Shown here one piece after another: positions 34,641-46,379 of a DNA stretch of 64,000 nt (positions are counted from its first letter, which is position 1; every line of letters begins with the position of its first letter). The stretch is taken from contig VTFK01000207.1 of NCBI GenBank assembly GCA_009617715.1, positions 558,001-622,000 of the forward strand. The letters run 5' to 3'. The notes under the pieces were generated by a model, which did no database searches, was not told the origin of the DNA, and saw nothing but the letters and a program-made list of their open reading frames with translations. Made by a program: the position numbers and the translations under genes. The DNA comes from Plectrocnemia conspersa. Its lineage: Eukaryota > Arthropoda > Insecta > Trichoptera > Polycentropodidae.

Positions 34641-35383
34641 GTTGTACATGTGTTTTTCGTTTAAATTACATTTTGTCGGCGCTTTTAATTTGTAAGCGAC
34701 ACATCTTGTAGGTTAATCTAAACTATAAATCTCTATACAGTTATTTAATATGTTTTTTGTTATAGATAAAAAGTTAATTAAAAGTTTGTAGATAAAATCA
34801 TAAGAGTTTGTTAAAGTAATGTATTCATAACTAAATAAATATAAATAGATAATAAATTAATATTTCAACGTAGTGTATTTTTTTTAGTATAAAATTATAA
34901 TTTTAAAGTAGATAAAATCCATTTATGATTTAAGCAATGTTACAGTAAGATAATATAACATTAATTTAAAAATAACTAATAAGTATTTATTTTTTATTTT
35001 TATAGAAAATCAAGCTTTTAATGTTAAAATAATTTATTATATAAAAAAATAAATCATTTATGTAAAACTTGCAAAATCATGATAAAATAAAGTTATTTTA
35101 ACAATAAAATTTACCTATATGTATCAATTAGTTACATATTCTAAAATAATTTATAACTTTTATTTATGGTTTGGATATTTTCCAGACCCAATTTGGGTTT
35201 AAATTCAGTTAAAAATTATTATGGTACCATTTGTAATTTAATTAGGAGTAGTATAATTAGTTTGATTGGAATTGTTTTGTGAATGTGTTTAATATATGTT
35301 GTTTATATTTTACTTATAGTACAATTTGTGTTTTTTTTAACATATAAGCTAAAGAAGCTCAATATTCGATCATTTTTAATTTC
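34641..35383. other. AT-rich noncoding
   Basis: Nothing recognisable. Confidence 0.4.
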
Positions 35384-35615
35384 TAATATGTATGACCTAG
35401 CTCGAATTTAATAAATCATTACGATATTTTCCTGCGAGATTAGAAAAATTTAATATAACCTAATCTGTGATGATCATTCAATTTTAAAATTAAATAATTA
35501 TCAATAATTTGGTTTTCTTAGATACGATAAACGTTGAAAAATAGTATATATGAGATTCGAACCAAGATCTTTTAGGCCAATAGTAGGTGACTTACATCAC
35601 AAAATAAATAGTCTT
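35384..35615 (-). repeat. tRNA-headed SINE, copy A
   Basis: Read on the minus strand, a tRNA-like head with a good pol III B-box (GGTTCGAATCT, at 35,553-35,563) is followed by a body ending in CGAGCTAGGTCATACATAT-like sequence at 35,385-35,404. The body words (ATGATCATCACAGATTAGG, CTAATCTC, GAGCTAGGTC) recur in copies B and C, so this is one family that spread by retroposition using LINE enzymes. Confidence 0.7.
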
Positions 35616-36559
35616 ACGTATTATAAATTAAAATATAGTGATGTTGTTTAATCATAATTTAAAACATTATTCGTTAGAACTAAAAAAAAATTGTATAAAT
35701 TTATAGCAAAATTCTTAAATGTAATTAAAAATGTAAGAAAAATGATTAAGATATTTGGCACAAGAAATATTTAATAGCAATAAAAAAATTCGGCTTAAGA
35801 ACATATAAATAATATATATTCGTATAAATCCAATTTAAAATTTCAAACAACTTTAAATTAATATTTAATAATATTAAAATATATATTATCATGTTCAATA
35901 GAATAAAGAAGGTCATGAATTTTTGACTAAAATAATAAACTTGAAAATATATTACACGATTACCTACAATGTGACAGATACATATAATAAATAAGAAAAA
36001 AAACCACGCGACCTTTTGAACTTTTCTTGTGACGATTCACACAAAATGTGGGCGTTACATAAAAAAACACTAATCATATGTACTATGTATTCAATTTTAT
36101 CACAAAAAAAAATTGTCAACATATTGAACTGTGACCTTCATCAAGTTACAAAACCAAAGAATTTACCTCAAGCTAGTACATTTTTTAACGGATTTTATTT
36201 TGATATTGATATAAATGTTCAAGGTCTATACAACAAAAATATTGAAAATAAATGTAGCAGCCACACATGTTTTCTTTTAAATAAATATTACTATCATAAT
36301 TGTTTTGAGGATTGAGAGGAACAAATACCGGATAAGTAAATAATCGTTTTACAAAATTATAATATAATTTTATACATGTAGAAAAGTATGTATATTATTT
36401 TAATCAATTTTTTATATGTTTATTGAAAAACAATTTTCTGTATATGTAGAATATCTTCAATAAGTAAAACATATAACATACACAAATGTTACCTTCATAT
36501 CTTACTTATTCGTACTGATTACGTTTTTTCACGGATATTATTAATAGCAGCGATAGACG
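35616..36559. other. AT-rich noncoding; a 99-codon frame judged chance
   Basis: A plus-strand frame at 36,016-36,315 starts at TTG and has no recognised motif. In this composition a few frames of such length are expected by chance. Confidence 0.35.
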
Positions 36560-36980
36560 ACTATAGAAATGGCAGCCATATCGCTACATCAAAGTGGAAT
36601 TTCTAGACCCAGTTGGCATTTTGACTTGTCGCGGTTCAAATCACGAATTAATCTGCCGCCATCAATTAGGGCCGAACATAATAAATCCGAATCGTTTAGT
36701 GGCAGCGGCCAGGGCCGGTTTTTGGCCTGCTATGGATCAGAAGGCGCCCGCGGGCCGTAAATTACCGGCCCATTAGCAATTATATTAATTGCCGTTTCGC
36801 AATTGTCGCCGATTGTGACGGTAGTGGGAGTCAAAGCTAATATTTCAATGTTTGCCGACGGTCGGATGTGATCTTTGATACGGAATTTGCGAAATTTATC
36901 GTTTTGATTAATTGTGGTAGCGAATTTCGGCAATGATAAATATTTTAATGTGCACGTTTCACTGTTTAACTAGCACTGTT
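36560..36980. promoter_or_regulatory. Strong CpG-rich homeodomain-type regulatory candidate
   Basis: GCAATTA-TAT-TAATTGC at 36,776-36,792 is a perfect palindrome of two homeodomain TAATT words. TGATTAATTG at 36,905-36,914 is an ideal Exd/Hox composite and overlaps TGTGGT (RUNX) at 36,913-36,918. The block is GC-rich at its left (CCGCGGGCCG and ACCGGCC around 36,750). Several short overlapping frames on both strands carry no motif. Probably a conserved enhancer. Confidence 0.45.
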
Positions 36981-38789
36981 CGTGTGTAAAATGCCTTAAA
37001 TACACAATGATCTAATAAAAAAATAATTTAAAAAGCGATACATAATATGTATGTTTTCACAAAAATTTAGCAAATATGAATAAAAAAATGGCATTCAATG
37101 TTAATCGTGAATAATAAAGCAAATAATATTCAATCTGACTTGAGATAGCTTTTTTAAGATGTGTGACAGCGAAAGGTGTCAACTAACGATCACAAAGAAG
37201 AGAAATATAATGTTGATATTAGTACCAACTTTCAACTAATTTTACTTGTTTGCCTACGCGGTGTTAAGTAATAATTATTTAATTATTTATTTTAAGTCTT
37301 TCATTGCCACTTGAGATTCACTTTTGTACAAACAAAGTTAAGTACCATTATCGCAAGTAGGCCTAAGATTCCTCAGGATCTTTCCAGAGAATATCTGGAG
37401 CTCAATGTGCACGTCTTACACCAGAACTAGTCTTGTTTTTGTTCTTCTGAATGTACGAATACTTATAAAGTGTCTATGCCGGTGATTTCGAACATAAAGC
37501 ATTTTAGATGGCACGAAAAATATGCTATTCTTTAACCAATCTCTGAGTTACCACTCAGTAAATATGTCATCATAGATAGGATGATGAGACTTAACACAAA
37601 CATATATGATCTATAAAAATGAGTCACAAATAATTGTCAATATTTCTCGTTTTCTTTTGATAAAACTACTAAAGTCACATAAAATGCTCGATTGTCTAAT
37701 CTCATATTTAAGATAAAATTTGACACAGAATGAATCAATGCCAATAAGTACATCATAAAACAAAATATGTATGGTTATTATAAAAATATTCCGTGACCTA
37801 AGCATAGATATGTCTTAAGTTATGTAAGTGACGACAGAAAGGGTCTCCAATATGGTAAAAAAATAGGGATTTAGCAAATTGTTTATGGCTATTAGACGTC
37901 CATCTATTACTTTTCATTGCATGATGTTTTAGAAAAAATGCTTGAGTGGTTGGTGAGGTGCTTTAAGGTATTTGTTTAAAATTAAAATCTGGCTGACTTT
38001 CCTCAGCCTAATGCGTCTAAGGTTTAGACCTTATATTTCTTCACTTTATGCGGACTTTAACGGAAGTGACAGTGTTGCAAATAGGTAAAAAAATCATTTT
38101 TAATTTTAATAGCCTTTTGTCTATATTTTCTATAGATAATACATAAATGCATGTCTTTCATCTACTCATTTAAATTTAAATTGGATTGAAAATAACCTAT
38201 AAATTAATTTTTAATATGCGTCGAGCTTTCAATTAAAACTCAAAAAGCGAACGCTCTTTTATTATTTATTTAATTTGAACGCAATATTCGCAAAAATATA
38301 TATTTTAGGCAGTCATATCATATTATATAATAAATTCTATATAAATAATAATATAACGAGCAAAATAAACATTAAAGGTATATTATTGCTTACATTTTAA
38401 TTACACAAAATACTATATATAACAGGAATACATAATTAATTAAGCCACTTTGCGGCCATCGCTGACCAAAACAATAATATTTTCGAGTGGTTTCGTGGTA
38501 TTTAGAATATAAATATATTTATTATTTCTTTTATACAAATATACAAAATTATCAGTAAATCGTAATTAATACAATTATTATGTCTTTTGTGATTTTAATA
38601 GCAGTGGTAGTAATAATAAATATACGCTTATCTCTGCATTTTGCTGTTTTATCAACCAACTGTATTACTTTGTATATATTACTAATGCCTATCTGCCAAA
38701 AAGATATTATTAAAATAAAATAAATTATTATTATTAAGTTATGAAAATTACACAATAAGCCTAAACACAAGCGCTAATCCAATTCCCAT
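36981..38789. other. AT-rich noncoding; unidentified mixed-composition sequence at 37,360-38,060
   Basis: The middle part (37,360-38,060) has a composition closer to old transposon DNA than to the islands, but no RT, transposase or TIR words were recognised on either strand. Confidence 0.35.
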
Positions 38790-39240
38790 GCAAACAAATC
38801 CCTTATATTCGAGCCTACAAACCCTCTGACAGTGGACTCGGGGGCACGAGTAAGGGTTGAGGGAATCAAACTTTAATTAATTAAATCGAACCCCGCATAT
38901 GGTAATCCACGAAAACAACAACGGTTAAAAGGGCGGAACAACACACATGCAGAGCCGCGTACAGAGAGTTTTCATCCGCGGCCTGGATAAATTTTCCCAA
39001 TTCGAATCTCCTAAGTCTCCGTACAAAGGGTATCGGCTTTTCCGGGCTTTATTGGGCCACTGGAGCATTATAAGACGATTGCTCTTCTCTTTGTTGTACC
39101 ACATCTCCCTCGCACCACCCCCACACACTTATCACCACCGCCCCTTTGTGTGGATAGGAAAGAATCCCGAAAGAGGAGGCGGTGTAAAAAAACGGAATAG
39201 CATTGACGGATTGGATACTTTTAAATGGATAGGTTTTTGA
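38790..39240. other. GC-rich block, no confident gene
   Basis: CpG-richer, with complementary-strand frames of 97 (+, 38,947-39,240) and 67 (-) codons that overlap and have no recognised domain. TTTAATTAATTAAATCG near 38,871-38,887 offers homeodomain words. Candidate conserved noncoding element. Confidence 0.3.
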
Positions 39241-39905
39241 TCCTTGTGCAATAATGTCGAAAACCTGATTATACCTTAAACGAATATTGAGTAATTACAT
39301 AAATGGGTCCTAGCTATTGTTAAATTCGCTTTGAATCATATTTTGTTATAAATATTGTAAACAATAACTTTAAAGCTGCATTGTAGTTAGATGTGTGTTT
39401 ATAAATTATACTATAGTTTTTAAAACGTGTGTTTGTTGGTAAAAAGCGTTTAAGTGTTACTTTTATAAAATAAAGAACAACGCTTTAAAAAAACATTGAG
39501 TGTATTCCAAGGTGAGAAATTTCTCATTGAAAAAATCTCATTGTGTATCGGAAACATCCAAGTTGGTACGGATGCTGCCTCTAATAAAAAATCGCAATGA
39601 AATGTAAAATACATTTAGTATACTATTTAATTTATTTATCGTAAAAAAGCTTGAGACATTAAAAATGGTTGAGCTAAATTTTTTTTTTTTATTGTATATT
39701 GTGAATTTATATTTTTCTCTCTCAGATCTATATATTGATACAACGTGAGTCGATTTTAGTATTTCTATATATGTAAATTCCTGTTTTAGTTGAATCATTG
39801 AGTAGATCTAAAATAAGTGTAGCTAAATATTTACAACATTTTTCTACACCTAGAATAGAAATCTATTTTGAATTGAATATACCTGGCAGTGTACATAATA
39901 AAACA
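39241..39905. other. AT-rich noncoding
   Basis: Nothing recognisable. Confidence 0.4.
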
Positions 39906-39970
39906 GTTTAAATCTATGTCTATGCTGATGACATTAACATAGTTGCAGGAGCAAAACAGGCATTAATATA
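39906..39970 (+). pseudogene. Reverse-transcriptase scrap with YADD box
   Basis: A 19-codon stretch reads IYVYADDINIVAGAKQALI and then stops. YADDI.I is the catalytic box C of LINE reverse transcriptases, with the wording seen in RTE-like and related elements. No other part of the element was found next to it, so this is a small dead fragment. Confidence 0.6.
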
Positions 39971-41300
39971 AACCTGCAGTGCCGTTTAATTATCATCTTA
40001 AAATGAATATTTAAAGATTTTTTGAGTATATTAATAAATTACATATTTAATCATTTTTTAATAAAGATATAAACTGCATAACCCTAAACATTTTTTCATA
40101 TTTATCAGTACAATAGTTAAATCTATTTGTAATTTTTGATACTAAGATTACACATGTAAACATGTTTACTATCTAGTTTAACACATAGCAAAGTACAGTT
40201 AGCACTTAATAATTATATTTGGTGGTGGTGATTTAAAAAATATTTTTAGAAAAAAATGCTTTATTTTTGTGGTCTTCATATGCTCTTCATAGTCTTTGAT
40301 GCAAAACTTTTATTCTATCATAGCAGGACTGTCTCTAAACACGATTCTTAACCCTGTATCTTTGAAGGATGTACATACATATATTAGTATGGCTTACATA
40401 TATTAATTTGATCGGTATTTGAACGTATGTATTCGGTGAATAGAGAGCACTTTTGCGGTTACAATGCTGTTCACGCAACCGCGGAAACGACTATAGATAA
40501 TTAGCAATCAAATTAAATGTCCCCAAAGTTTTAATTTGAAACATAAATTATGTGACGTTAATTCTCCAAGTTTGACATTAATTACTAACTGCACGCAATT
40601 TAAGTTTCGCGGTTGATACGTCATCGCAAATAACTACGTTTTAATGTGTTGCATAATATTATTTAAATATAACTTATATTTCTACTTCGCCGCGAGTTTA
40701 TCTAGAGAGTGCATTAAAAACATTAAGCACACAATGAGCTAAGTGACTCTAGATTAACGACGATTGTGAAACTTTCAGTAAAGTTCGAAACTTTCGGATT
40801 AAAAGAAGTAGGAGAAGAGAGCTCGATATCTAATCTGCATAGTGATAAACTATAAGTTTCTTGGCAAAGCTTATTTAAATGAGGAATTAATACTTTTGAA
40901 TGACTTTAGATTTTATTTAAAGTGATTAATTAAATGGTTAAGTTGAAACAAATAAGTGAGATGTACAATTACAATAGATACTAGTTTTGTATTTGTTTCT
41001 TAATGGAAATGTAACAATGAAATTTATGAATTGGTTTAATGAAAACAACGGCAATCTTTATTTACTTTAATACAACAAAGACCATAAATTTTTTTTTTTT
41101 ATATTTTTTAAAATAAATTAAAATACATATTATTATAAGTAATTTTGACAGCTCATATAGTATTTTTATGAAAAAAAAGGTTTATATACAACAACACAAA
41201 AATAACACATATAATTTTATTGATAAAACTTGTACAATTATTTACATTATGTTTGATTGATAACGTACGTGTATGTACACATGTAATATGTTTTATTAAT
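39971..41300. other. Noncoding; CpG-richer patch at 40,430-40,870
   Basis: The patch contains GCGGTT at about 40,455 and, inverted, AACCGC at about 40,477 (RUNX-like words facing each other), and TGATACGTCATCGC near 40,614. Otherwise AT-rich with no supported gene. Confidence 0.35.
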
Positions 41301-41400
41301 GATTTTTGTATTTTATTACAGGTAAGTGGAATTTTTGTCACTATCATAAAAAATGGCCATTTATCACCGCCCTTGACGTTTAATGTAAATAAGGTAAGAA
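41301..41400 (+). promoter_or_regulatory. Recursive splice (ratchet) site with 72-nt downstream exon
   Basis: GATTTTTGTATTTTATTACAG|GTAAGT with the junction at 41,321|41,322 is a textbook ratchet point: pyrimidine tract, CAG acceptor, and a perfect GTAAGT donor with nothing between. A second good donor, AATAAG|GTAAGAA at 41,393|41,394, would define an exon at 41,322-41,393. That exon is 72 nt and open in frame 0 (VSGIFVTIIKNGHLSPPL at its start), so it could be a recursive-splice exon or a genuine cassette microexon. The other two phases contain stops. Indicates a plus-strand transcript across this region; motif-based only. Confidence 0.55.
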
Positions 41401-41929
41401 TTCACATTTGCCATATATTACACATTACACTTGTAAATATTTTTATGTAATTTGTACGCATTCACATATACTTTTTTATCGCACATACGAAATTAATCTC
41501 GGAACGATTGCGTGGGTCGACTTGAAATTGTAGACGTAATACGAAATGAGATATTTTTTACTCAATCTAATATATAAAATTGACAGGTTAACGTTTTTGG
41601 AACAAGTTGTAATTTATTAATATCATGATTTGAGCCTCAGCACTTTTGTGACAAGTTAATGAGCGAGAGCTCACACTTTGCGAAATATGCGTGGGATTCG
41701 AATCAAAAGTTTAATATTTTAAATGAATTTGATGGTAGCGTTTAGTCCTAAATTTATTAAATCATACTTTAATTAAAAAGTGATTGCTCAGCGATTTGAA
41801 AACTTTGGTTTATGAATCGATAGTATGTATCAGATTAGACCTCTTCTACGAAAACTTTTCACTCGTTTCTGTTATTGGCTAGCTGCCTTCAATCACCTGC
41901 TCGTCTTTTAATCATTGTGGCCTAGTCTT
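41401..41929. other. AT-rich noncoding
   Basis: No supported feature. Confidence 0.4.
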
Positions 41930-42260
41930 CTGTAACATGGTCTGTTCCTTTTTATATTGTTCTGGCATTTGGTCTCTTTTATTGCGGGATATATTTTTTA
42001 TTAGTTTTTTGCTTCGGTTTTCGTCCATCTTTTCGAAATATTTAAAACCTTTATATTTCAGCGATGGTTTCTTTAATAATTATTTAAGTTCTATAAGTCT
42101 TATGCATAAGCTTTGTGGGTGCAAACATCTTCTTAAAGATTTTTCGTTCGAAGACCGACAGTCTATTCATTTCCAATAGTATCAGACCACATATCTCGTT
42201 TCCGTTTGTAATCACATATTTTAGATTTAGATATTTTTAGACCGTACATGGTGAATCAGA
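41930..42260 (-). pseudogene. LINE ORF2 C-terminal remnant (RTE-like)
   Basis: On the minus strand, one phase reads RLSVFERKIFKKMFAPTK. This is the conserved VFERK.L.KI.GP block found beyond the RT domain of RTE-type elements. About 25 codons on, another phase reads KYFEKMDENRSKKLIKN, corresponding to the usual G.HV.RMD..R block. Several stops and phase changes lie between. RT and endonuclease parts were not found. Clade assignment is tentative. Confidence 0.6.
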
Positions 42261-42959
42261 GCTAATTAAACTAGATCAATCCATGTCACATTTACACTGA
42301 AAGCAGAATTGAAGGTTCTCTTAGTAACCTTACTCCGTGTTTTATCGATGATCTTGGGGCAGCTCACGATGTTAAAATAATTGATTCAAAAGTCTCTTAA
42401 GATAAAATTGCTCCTTTGGTCACTTTGAAGCATTGCTGAAATAGTGATTTAATGTATAGATATTTGAAGTTCGAAATGACCTGATACATGGGCTTGAGTA
42501 ATGGAGTTATATTTGGGAAAAAGAAACTTTATTCTAATACACTCAGATTCTTTCAGTAAGTCGTTCTCATGGTCTAAAAGATGAACAGAAACACTCTTCA
42601 TAACAAATAACTTTTCGCCACAAAAAATTATCGACTTATTTGGAAAAAATAGTGTTTTTTTTCGTAATGAAAATTTTGCTAATGTTCAAAAATATTCGTA
42701 AATCAAAATATTAGCATTTTGAGTTTTCACTGTGATTTGTTTTATAATTGCAGTTTTTTTATTGATATCATTAAATAAAAATATACTAATATTATATAAT
42801 AATGATTTTAAAGACCATGTTAATTAATTTTATATTTTTTAAACTTAGTTTTTAAATCAGCAAAATGTTCTGTCGATTGTTTTTAAATTTATTTATCTAT
42901 ACTACTTCTTTTAGTTTTATTAAAATAGTATTTAATTCGTCGGTGGTCCAAGCTGCAAA
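42261..42959. other. Noncoding; upstream part may be further LINE debris
   Basis: 42,261-42,600 has the mixed composition of the adjacent LINE remnant but no readable protein words; the rest is AT-rich. Confidence 0.35.
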
Positions 42960-43460
42960 GCATACCTTATGATTAGTGCGTAGAGTAATGTCGAGTGCCT
43001 GTCACTAACTAATACTATTTACGCATAATCAAATTGTTCAACTATTCCCAGAATGCCGTGTCGTGTACCAAGGCATTTAACGTACCGAAATTGCCATAAT
43101 TCAATCTTCCACCATTGTCCGTAATCGATCCCTTTGCATTCCAAGAATGCTTACGAGTGTGAACTATCCAAGGCTCTATGATTTATGAAATACTTTCACG
43201 AGGTATTGTTGTACACCACAGCGTGTGGTAAAATATAAAAGAGCTTTGCACGTCTTCATAGCATGTACCAGAATCGAAGATTTACATAGAAGTCACAACA
43301 ATAAAGCGATAATAGAGTGGACCCTAGTTGTCCGGTTATTAACGGTCGACGCGGATGATCATTGTTGCTCAACGGAATATATTTATAAAGCCTATCGCAG
43401 CGTTTCCCAAACATGTTATTTAAAGCATAAAATATATACTACAAATATAACATGAAATAT
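42960..43460. promoter_or_regulatory. GC-richer block with palindromic RUNX words and a TATA element
   Basis: ACCACA-GCG-TGTGGT at 43,215-43,229 is a perfect inverted pair of Runt/RUNX cores. Five bases further on, TATAAAA at 43,234-43,240 could act as a TATA box (+). A 76-codon frame from 43,225 has no recognised domain. CAGCGTTTCCCAAAC at 43,398-43,412 resembles a hAT terminus but no partner end was found. Confidence 0.35.
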
Positions 43461-44399
43461 GTGCATATTTTAAAAATATAACTCTGAATTAGTTATAAGA
43501 AATACTCTCTTGTTCAAATACTTGATAAAGGCATTAACACGAGTAACATAAAAAATAACCCTGACACGCTTTCAGTAGTAATCGATATCATAATTATCAA
43601 ATTATATTTTTACGATCAAGTAACACGCACATGTTTCCAACGCAATGCGCATCATCGCTTTTCCATAACATATTATATAGTAATTAACGAAGTAAATGAA
43701 TTTTAATTATTATTTATGTAATAAAATCGCATGTAACTTAACTAAGCATTTTAATTAAAATATTTAAACTATTCTTTGTGTCAAATTTAATTTTATTTCC
43801 ATTTAAGTTTCAAATAGTTTATTACTTTTTTATAAATACACGCGTAACATTCAAACCAGTTAGTGATTTATAACCACTTAAAGGTTACTATCACTAAGAT
43901 ATGTTTATATCTATACAACAACAAAATATACTTTGAATGAAATGATTTAAAGTTAAATATATAACCACTAATTAGAATATCATAATAAATCATTCATGTT
44001 ACAAAAATAAATCTGAGACAATGAGATTCAATGGCAACAATAATTATGTTTCAAATAACAATTAAAATCGTAACAAACATTAACCAGAAAATTACTTTAT
44101 TTTAACCTAATATGATGTATGCGATCAATTATTATTAAAATCGACAGGAGTATAAGAGATGTCAAAGAAGTATTAATACCTAACAAAGAAGGCAGCAAAT
44201 ATTAGTCTCATCAATAAAGTATATTTATTTTTATACATTTATACGCATATATTCAATTTACAATAATTCTAAATTAAATATGATTTCTTATTTGCCTTTC
44301 AAATTTTTATAGATTTGTACAGAATATATTTTTTGTTTTACCTAATTCTTATTTTTATCTGTGTATAGAAATGATCATATTTTAATAGTTGACCCTATA
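43461..44399. other. AT-rich noncoding
   Basis: Nothing recognisable. Confidence 0.4.
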
Positions 44400-44590
44400 A
44401 TGGTGATTACCTGAAATAACTAGGTTCGCATTGCATACGGACCTTCATGTCTGGGAGATCGGAATCAGTGATTATTTTATAATTATAATTCCGATCGATC
44501 ATCACAGATTAGGTTTACCTAGATTTTCCTAATCTCACAGATGAATATATTGATGCCTAATTAAAATCGAGCTAGGTCGTACATATTTGT
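44400..44590 (+). repeat. tRNA-headed SINE, copy B
   Basis: Same family as copy A, opposite orientation. The head is degenerate (B-box-like AGGTTCGCATTG at 44,422-44,433), followed by GATCGGAATCA, an AT spacer, then TCGATCATCACAGATTAGG, CCTAATCTCAC and, at the far end, CGAGCTAGGTCGTACATAT (44,569-44,587). The body matches the complement of copy A closely from end to end. Confidence 0.75.
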
Positions 44591-44735
44591 TATTGAAAAT
44601 TCTATATTAATGAGCTATTTACAACTCATAGAGAATGTTATATATGTACTAAAAATAAGAATAAATTAAATTTATTTATATTTCTATGTTGACAATGTTT
44701 TTATTATTTTTTATTTATGACATTATGTGTTTTAG

Positions 44736-44759
44736 ATAATATGAAAATGAAATTAGAAG
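44736..44759 (+). other. Candidate 24-nt microexon
   Basis: ATGACATTATGTGTTTTAG (acceptor, after a T-rich tract) precedes 24 bases that end at GAAG|GTAAGG, a good donor (44,759|44,760). One phase is open (ATGAAAATGAAATTAGAA). The 24-nt length keeps the reading frame. Such pairings also arise by chance in AT-rich DNA, so this is speculative. Confidence 0.25.
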
Positions 44760-45079
44760 GTAAGGAAAAATGCTCTTAAATAGTTTTGTGCGGCAAAGTC
44801 ATAAGCTTGTTATTTCAATAGCGTAAATAAGCTTACAAAAATATAGAATAGATTTATTATTAAAGGTAATATAAAAAAAATATTTAGTTAAATGTGTTAT
44901 AAAACACTAAAAGTTTTACACAACCTAATACATAAAAATAAAGCTCATTCACATTTTTTTATGAAGATTTATTGAGAACTAAAGATATATTAGTAAGTGT
45001 TATTGAGCCACAAGACAGTTTAAAATTAATGAATGTTACTATGCATGTTTTTTTTAATTATTCATAACGATATTTATCC
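44760..45079. other. AT-rich noncoding
   Basis: Nothing recognisable. Confidence 0.4.
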
Positions 45080-45250
45080 GTGAGATCATAAAAATCTAGG
45101 AAAGCCTTATGTGTGATGTTCGATAGAAATTAAAATTATTTATTAATCAATGATTCTGATCTTCTAGACGCAATAGAAATTACAAGATTCGAACTCAAGA
45201 CTTTTGTGTATTAATACCGACATATACCACTAGTCTATCTTGCTGGCTTA
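45080..45250 (-). repeat. tRNA-headed SINE, copy C (best-preserved promoter)
   Basis: On the minus strand both pol III boxes are readable: A-box region AGACTAGTGG (45,228-45,237) and B-box AGTTCGAATCT (45,184-45,194), about 35 bases apart as in tRNAs. The body follows with GAAGATCAGAATCA and ends in CCTAGATTTTTATGATCTCAC near 45,080. It aligns with the GTGAGAT..GAAAATCTAGG and TGTGATG.TCGAT words of copies A and B. The tRNA of origin is not identified. Confidence 0.8.
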
Positions 45251-45389
45251 ATTTTTCTTAATCTACTTTCTCAAAAAAATACTTAAATAAATATTCATAG
45301 TGATATTTTAGTATGATAATTTATATGAATCTTAGTGTATCCAAATTTTTCATCCATACATATACATTTTACCGATATTTAAAAGCAGG

Positions 45390-46020
45390 TTAATGTTAAC
45401 TATACTGATTTTTAAAAGGTTTTAGATTTAGTTTGTCATAACCTATTTCTCAAAGGTGAATAGATAGGTTTTATATTTGATAGATTATAGATCACACTAT
45501 TATGATCGTTGTCAATATGTTTAATATGAGCTACACAAGTCATCTAAATACATTGTCAATCTCGGCCAATTGATGTCATGATAGTAATATTTATAATATA
45601 CTTTTCGTTTATGTCCTTAAAGTATTATTTTTGCTTATGCCCTTAATGTTAAGAATTGTAGAATACTAATTTAATGTCAAAAATTTGCGTGTAGCCACCT
45701 GCTAATAGATTATATAGTGTCACACATCTGAATTTTCATAAATAAAATGAATGATTTGCAACGTTTAACATAACTAATAACTAATATTAGTATCCTACTT
45801 CAAGATTTAAAATATATTTAAGCATTTTCGATAATGTTTCCAAAATGCTAGGGTCCCTCTTGCCATACGCACATCAATTCAGAAATTTAAGGCTATTACA
45901 TGCCTTGTATAATGACCTAATGCCATTGAGTTTGCTTCTCTGGTCTGGTTACTAAATAATGCAACAGACTCTTATCTATTAAAAAAGGCCCAACATAGGA
46001 TACTTATATTTAAATAATTC
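45390..46020 (+). pseudogene. Jockey-like LINE reverse-transcriptase remnant
   Basis: Two ends of one worn ORF2 are readable on the plus strand. Near 45,392-45,470 the frame gives NVNYTDF, a stop, then KVLDLVCHNLFLKG, which corresponds to the IYTDFSKAFD.V.H..LL..L block of jockey-type RT. Near 45,880-45,960 come FRNLRLLHALYNDL and LLWSGY, then, one phase over, ATDSYLLKKAQHRILIFK near 45,960-46,017. These match the C-terminal SLR.LY..LVRS.LEYAS.VW ... LE.VQ.RF block. The catalytic centre between them is not readable. Multiple stops and shifts; dead. Confidence 0.75.
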
Positions 46021-46379
46021 AGTTGCAGCTAACGAAAAAGGTTGATAAACTGCACTGGGGGTGATGAAAGATTAATGAAAGCTGATAAATAGAAGCTGAA
46101 TTTCGAGGATCAGAAGTAATAGTAAAAATTTTTAAGCTAAGAGATATATAGATTGCTTATAAATATTTTTTGTTGAAAACAAAGTCTATATCTTGTATAC
46201 AAAATATTTTATGCTCGTTCTGTATCTAATGCATTTTTATTAAACAACTTGAATTGTTTGTTGATGTATATACACTTAATAATATTCCGATTTAAACAAT
46301 ATAAAACAATCTTATAGAAGTGATAATTGTGTTGTAGCAAATCAAAATCTCCTGAGTAAAAACTTTGACTAAAACCAAT
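46021..46379. other. AT-rich noncoding
   Basis: No supported gene; may contain the 3' tail of the LINE remnant. Confidence 0.35.

Noticed and set aside
36016..36315. 99-codon plus-strand open frame
   Set aside because: Starts at TTG, no recognised motif, AT-rich, and its length is within chance expectation for a 64-kb AT-rich window.
36600..36660. GGTTCAAATCA resembling a tRNA B-box
   Set aside because: No A-box at the right distance and no cloverleaf could be folded; it lies in a regulatory-type island.
43398..43412. CAGCGTTTCCCAAAC as a hAT left end
   Set aside because: No matching right end or 8-bp duplication (GCCTATCG) was found nearby.
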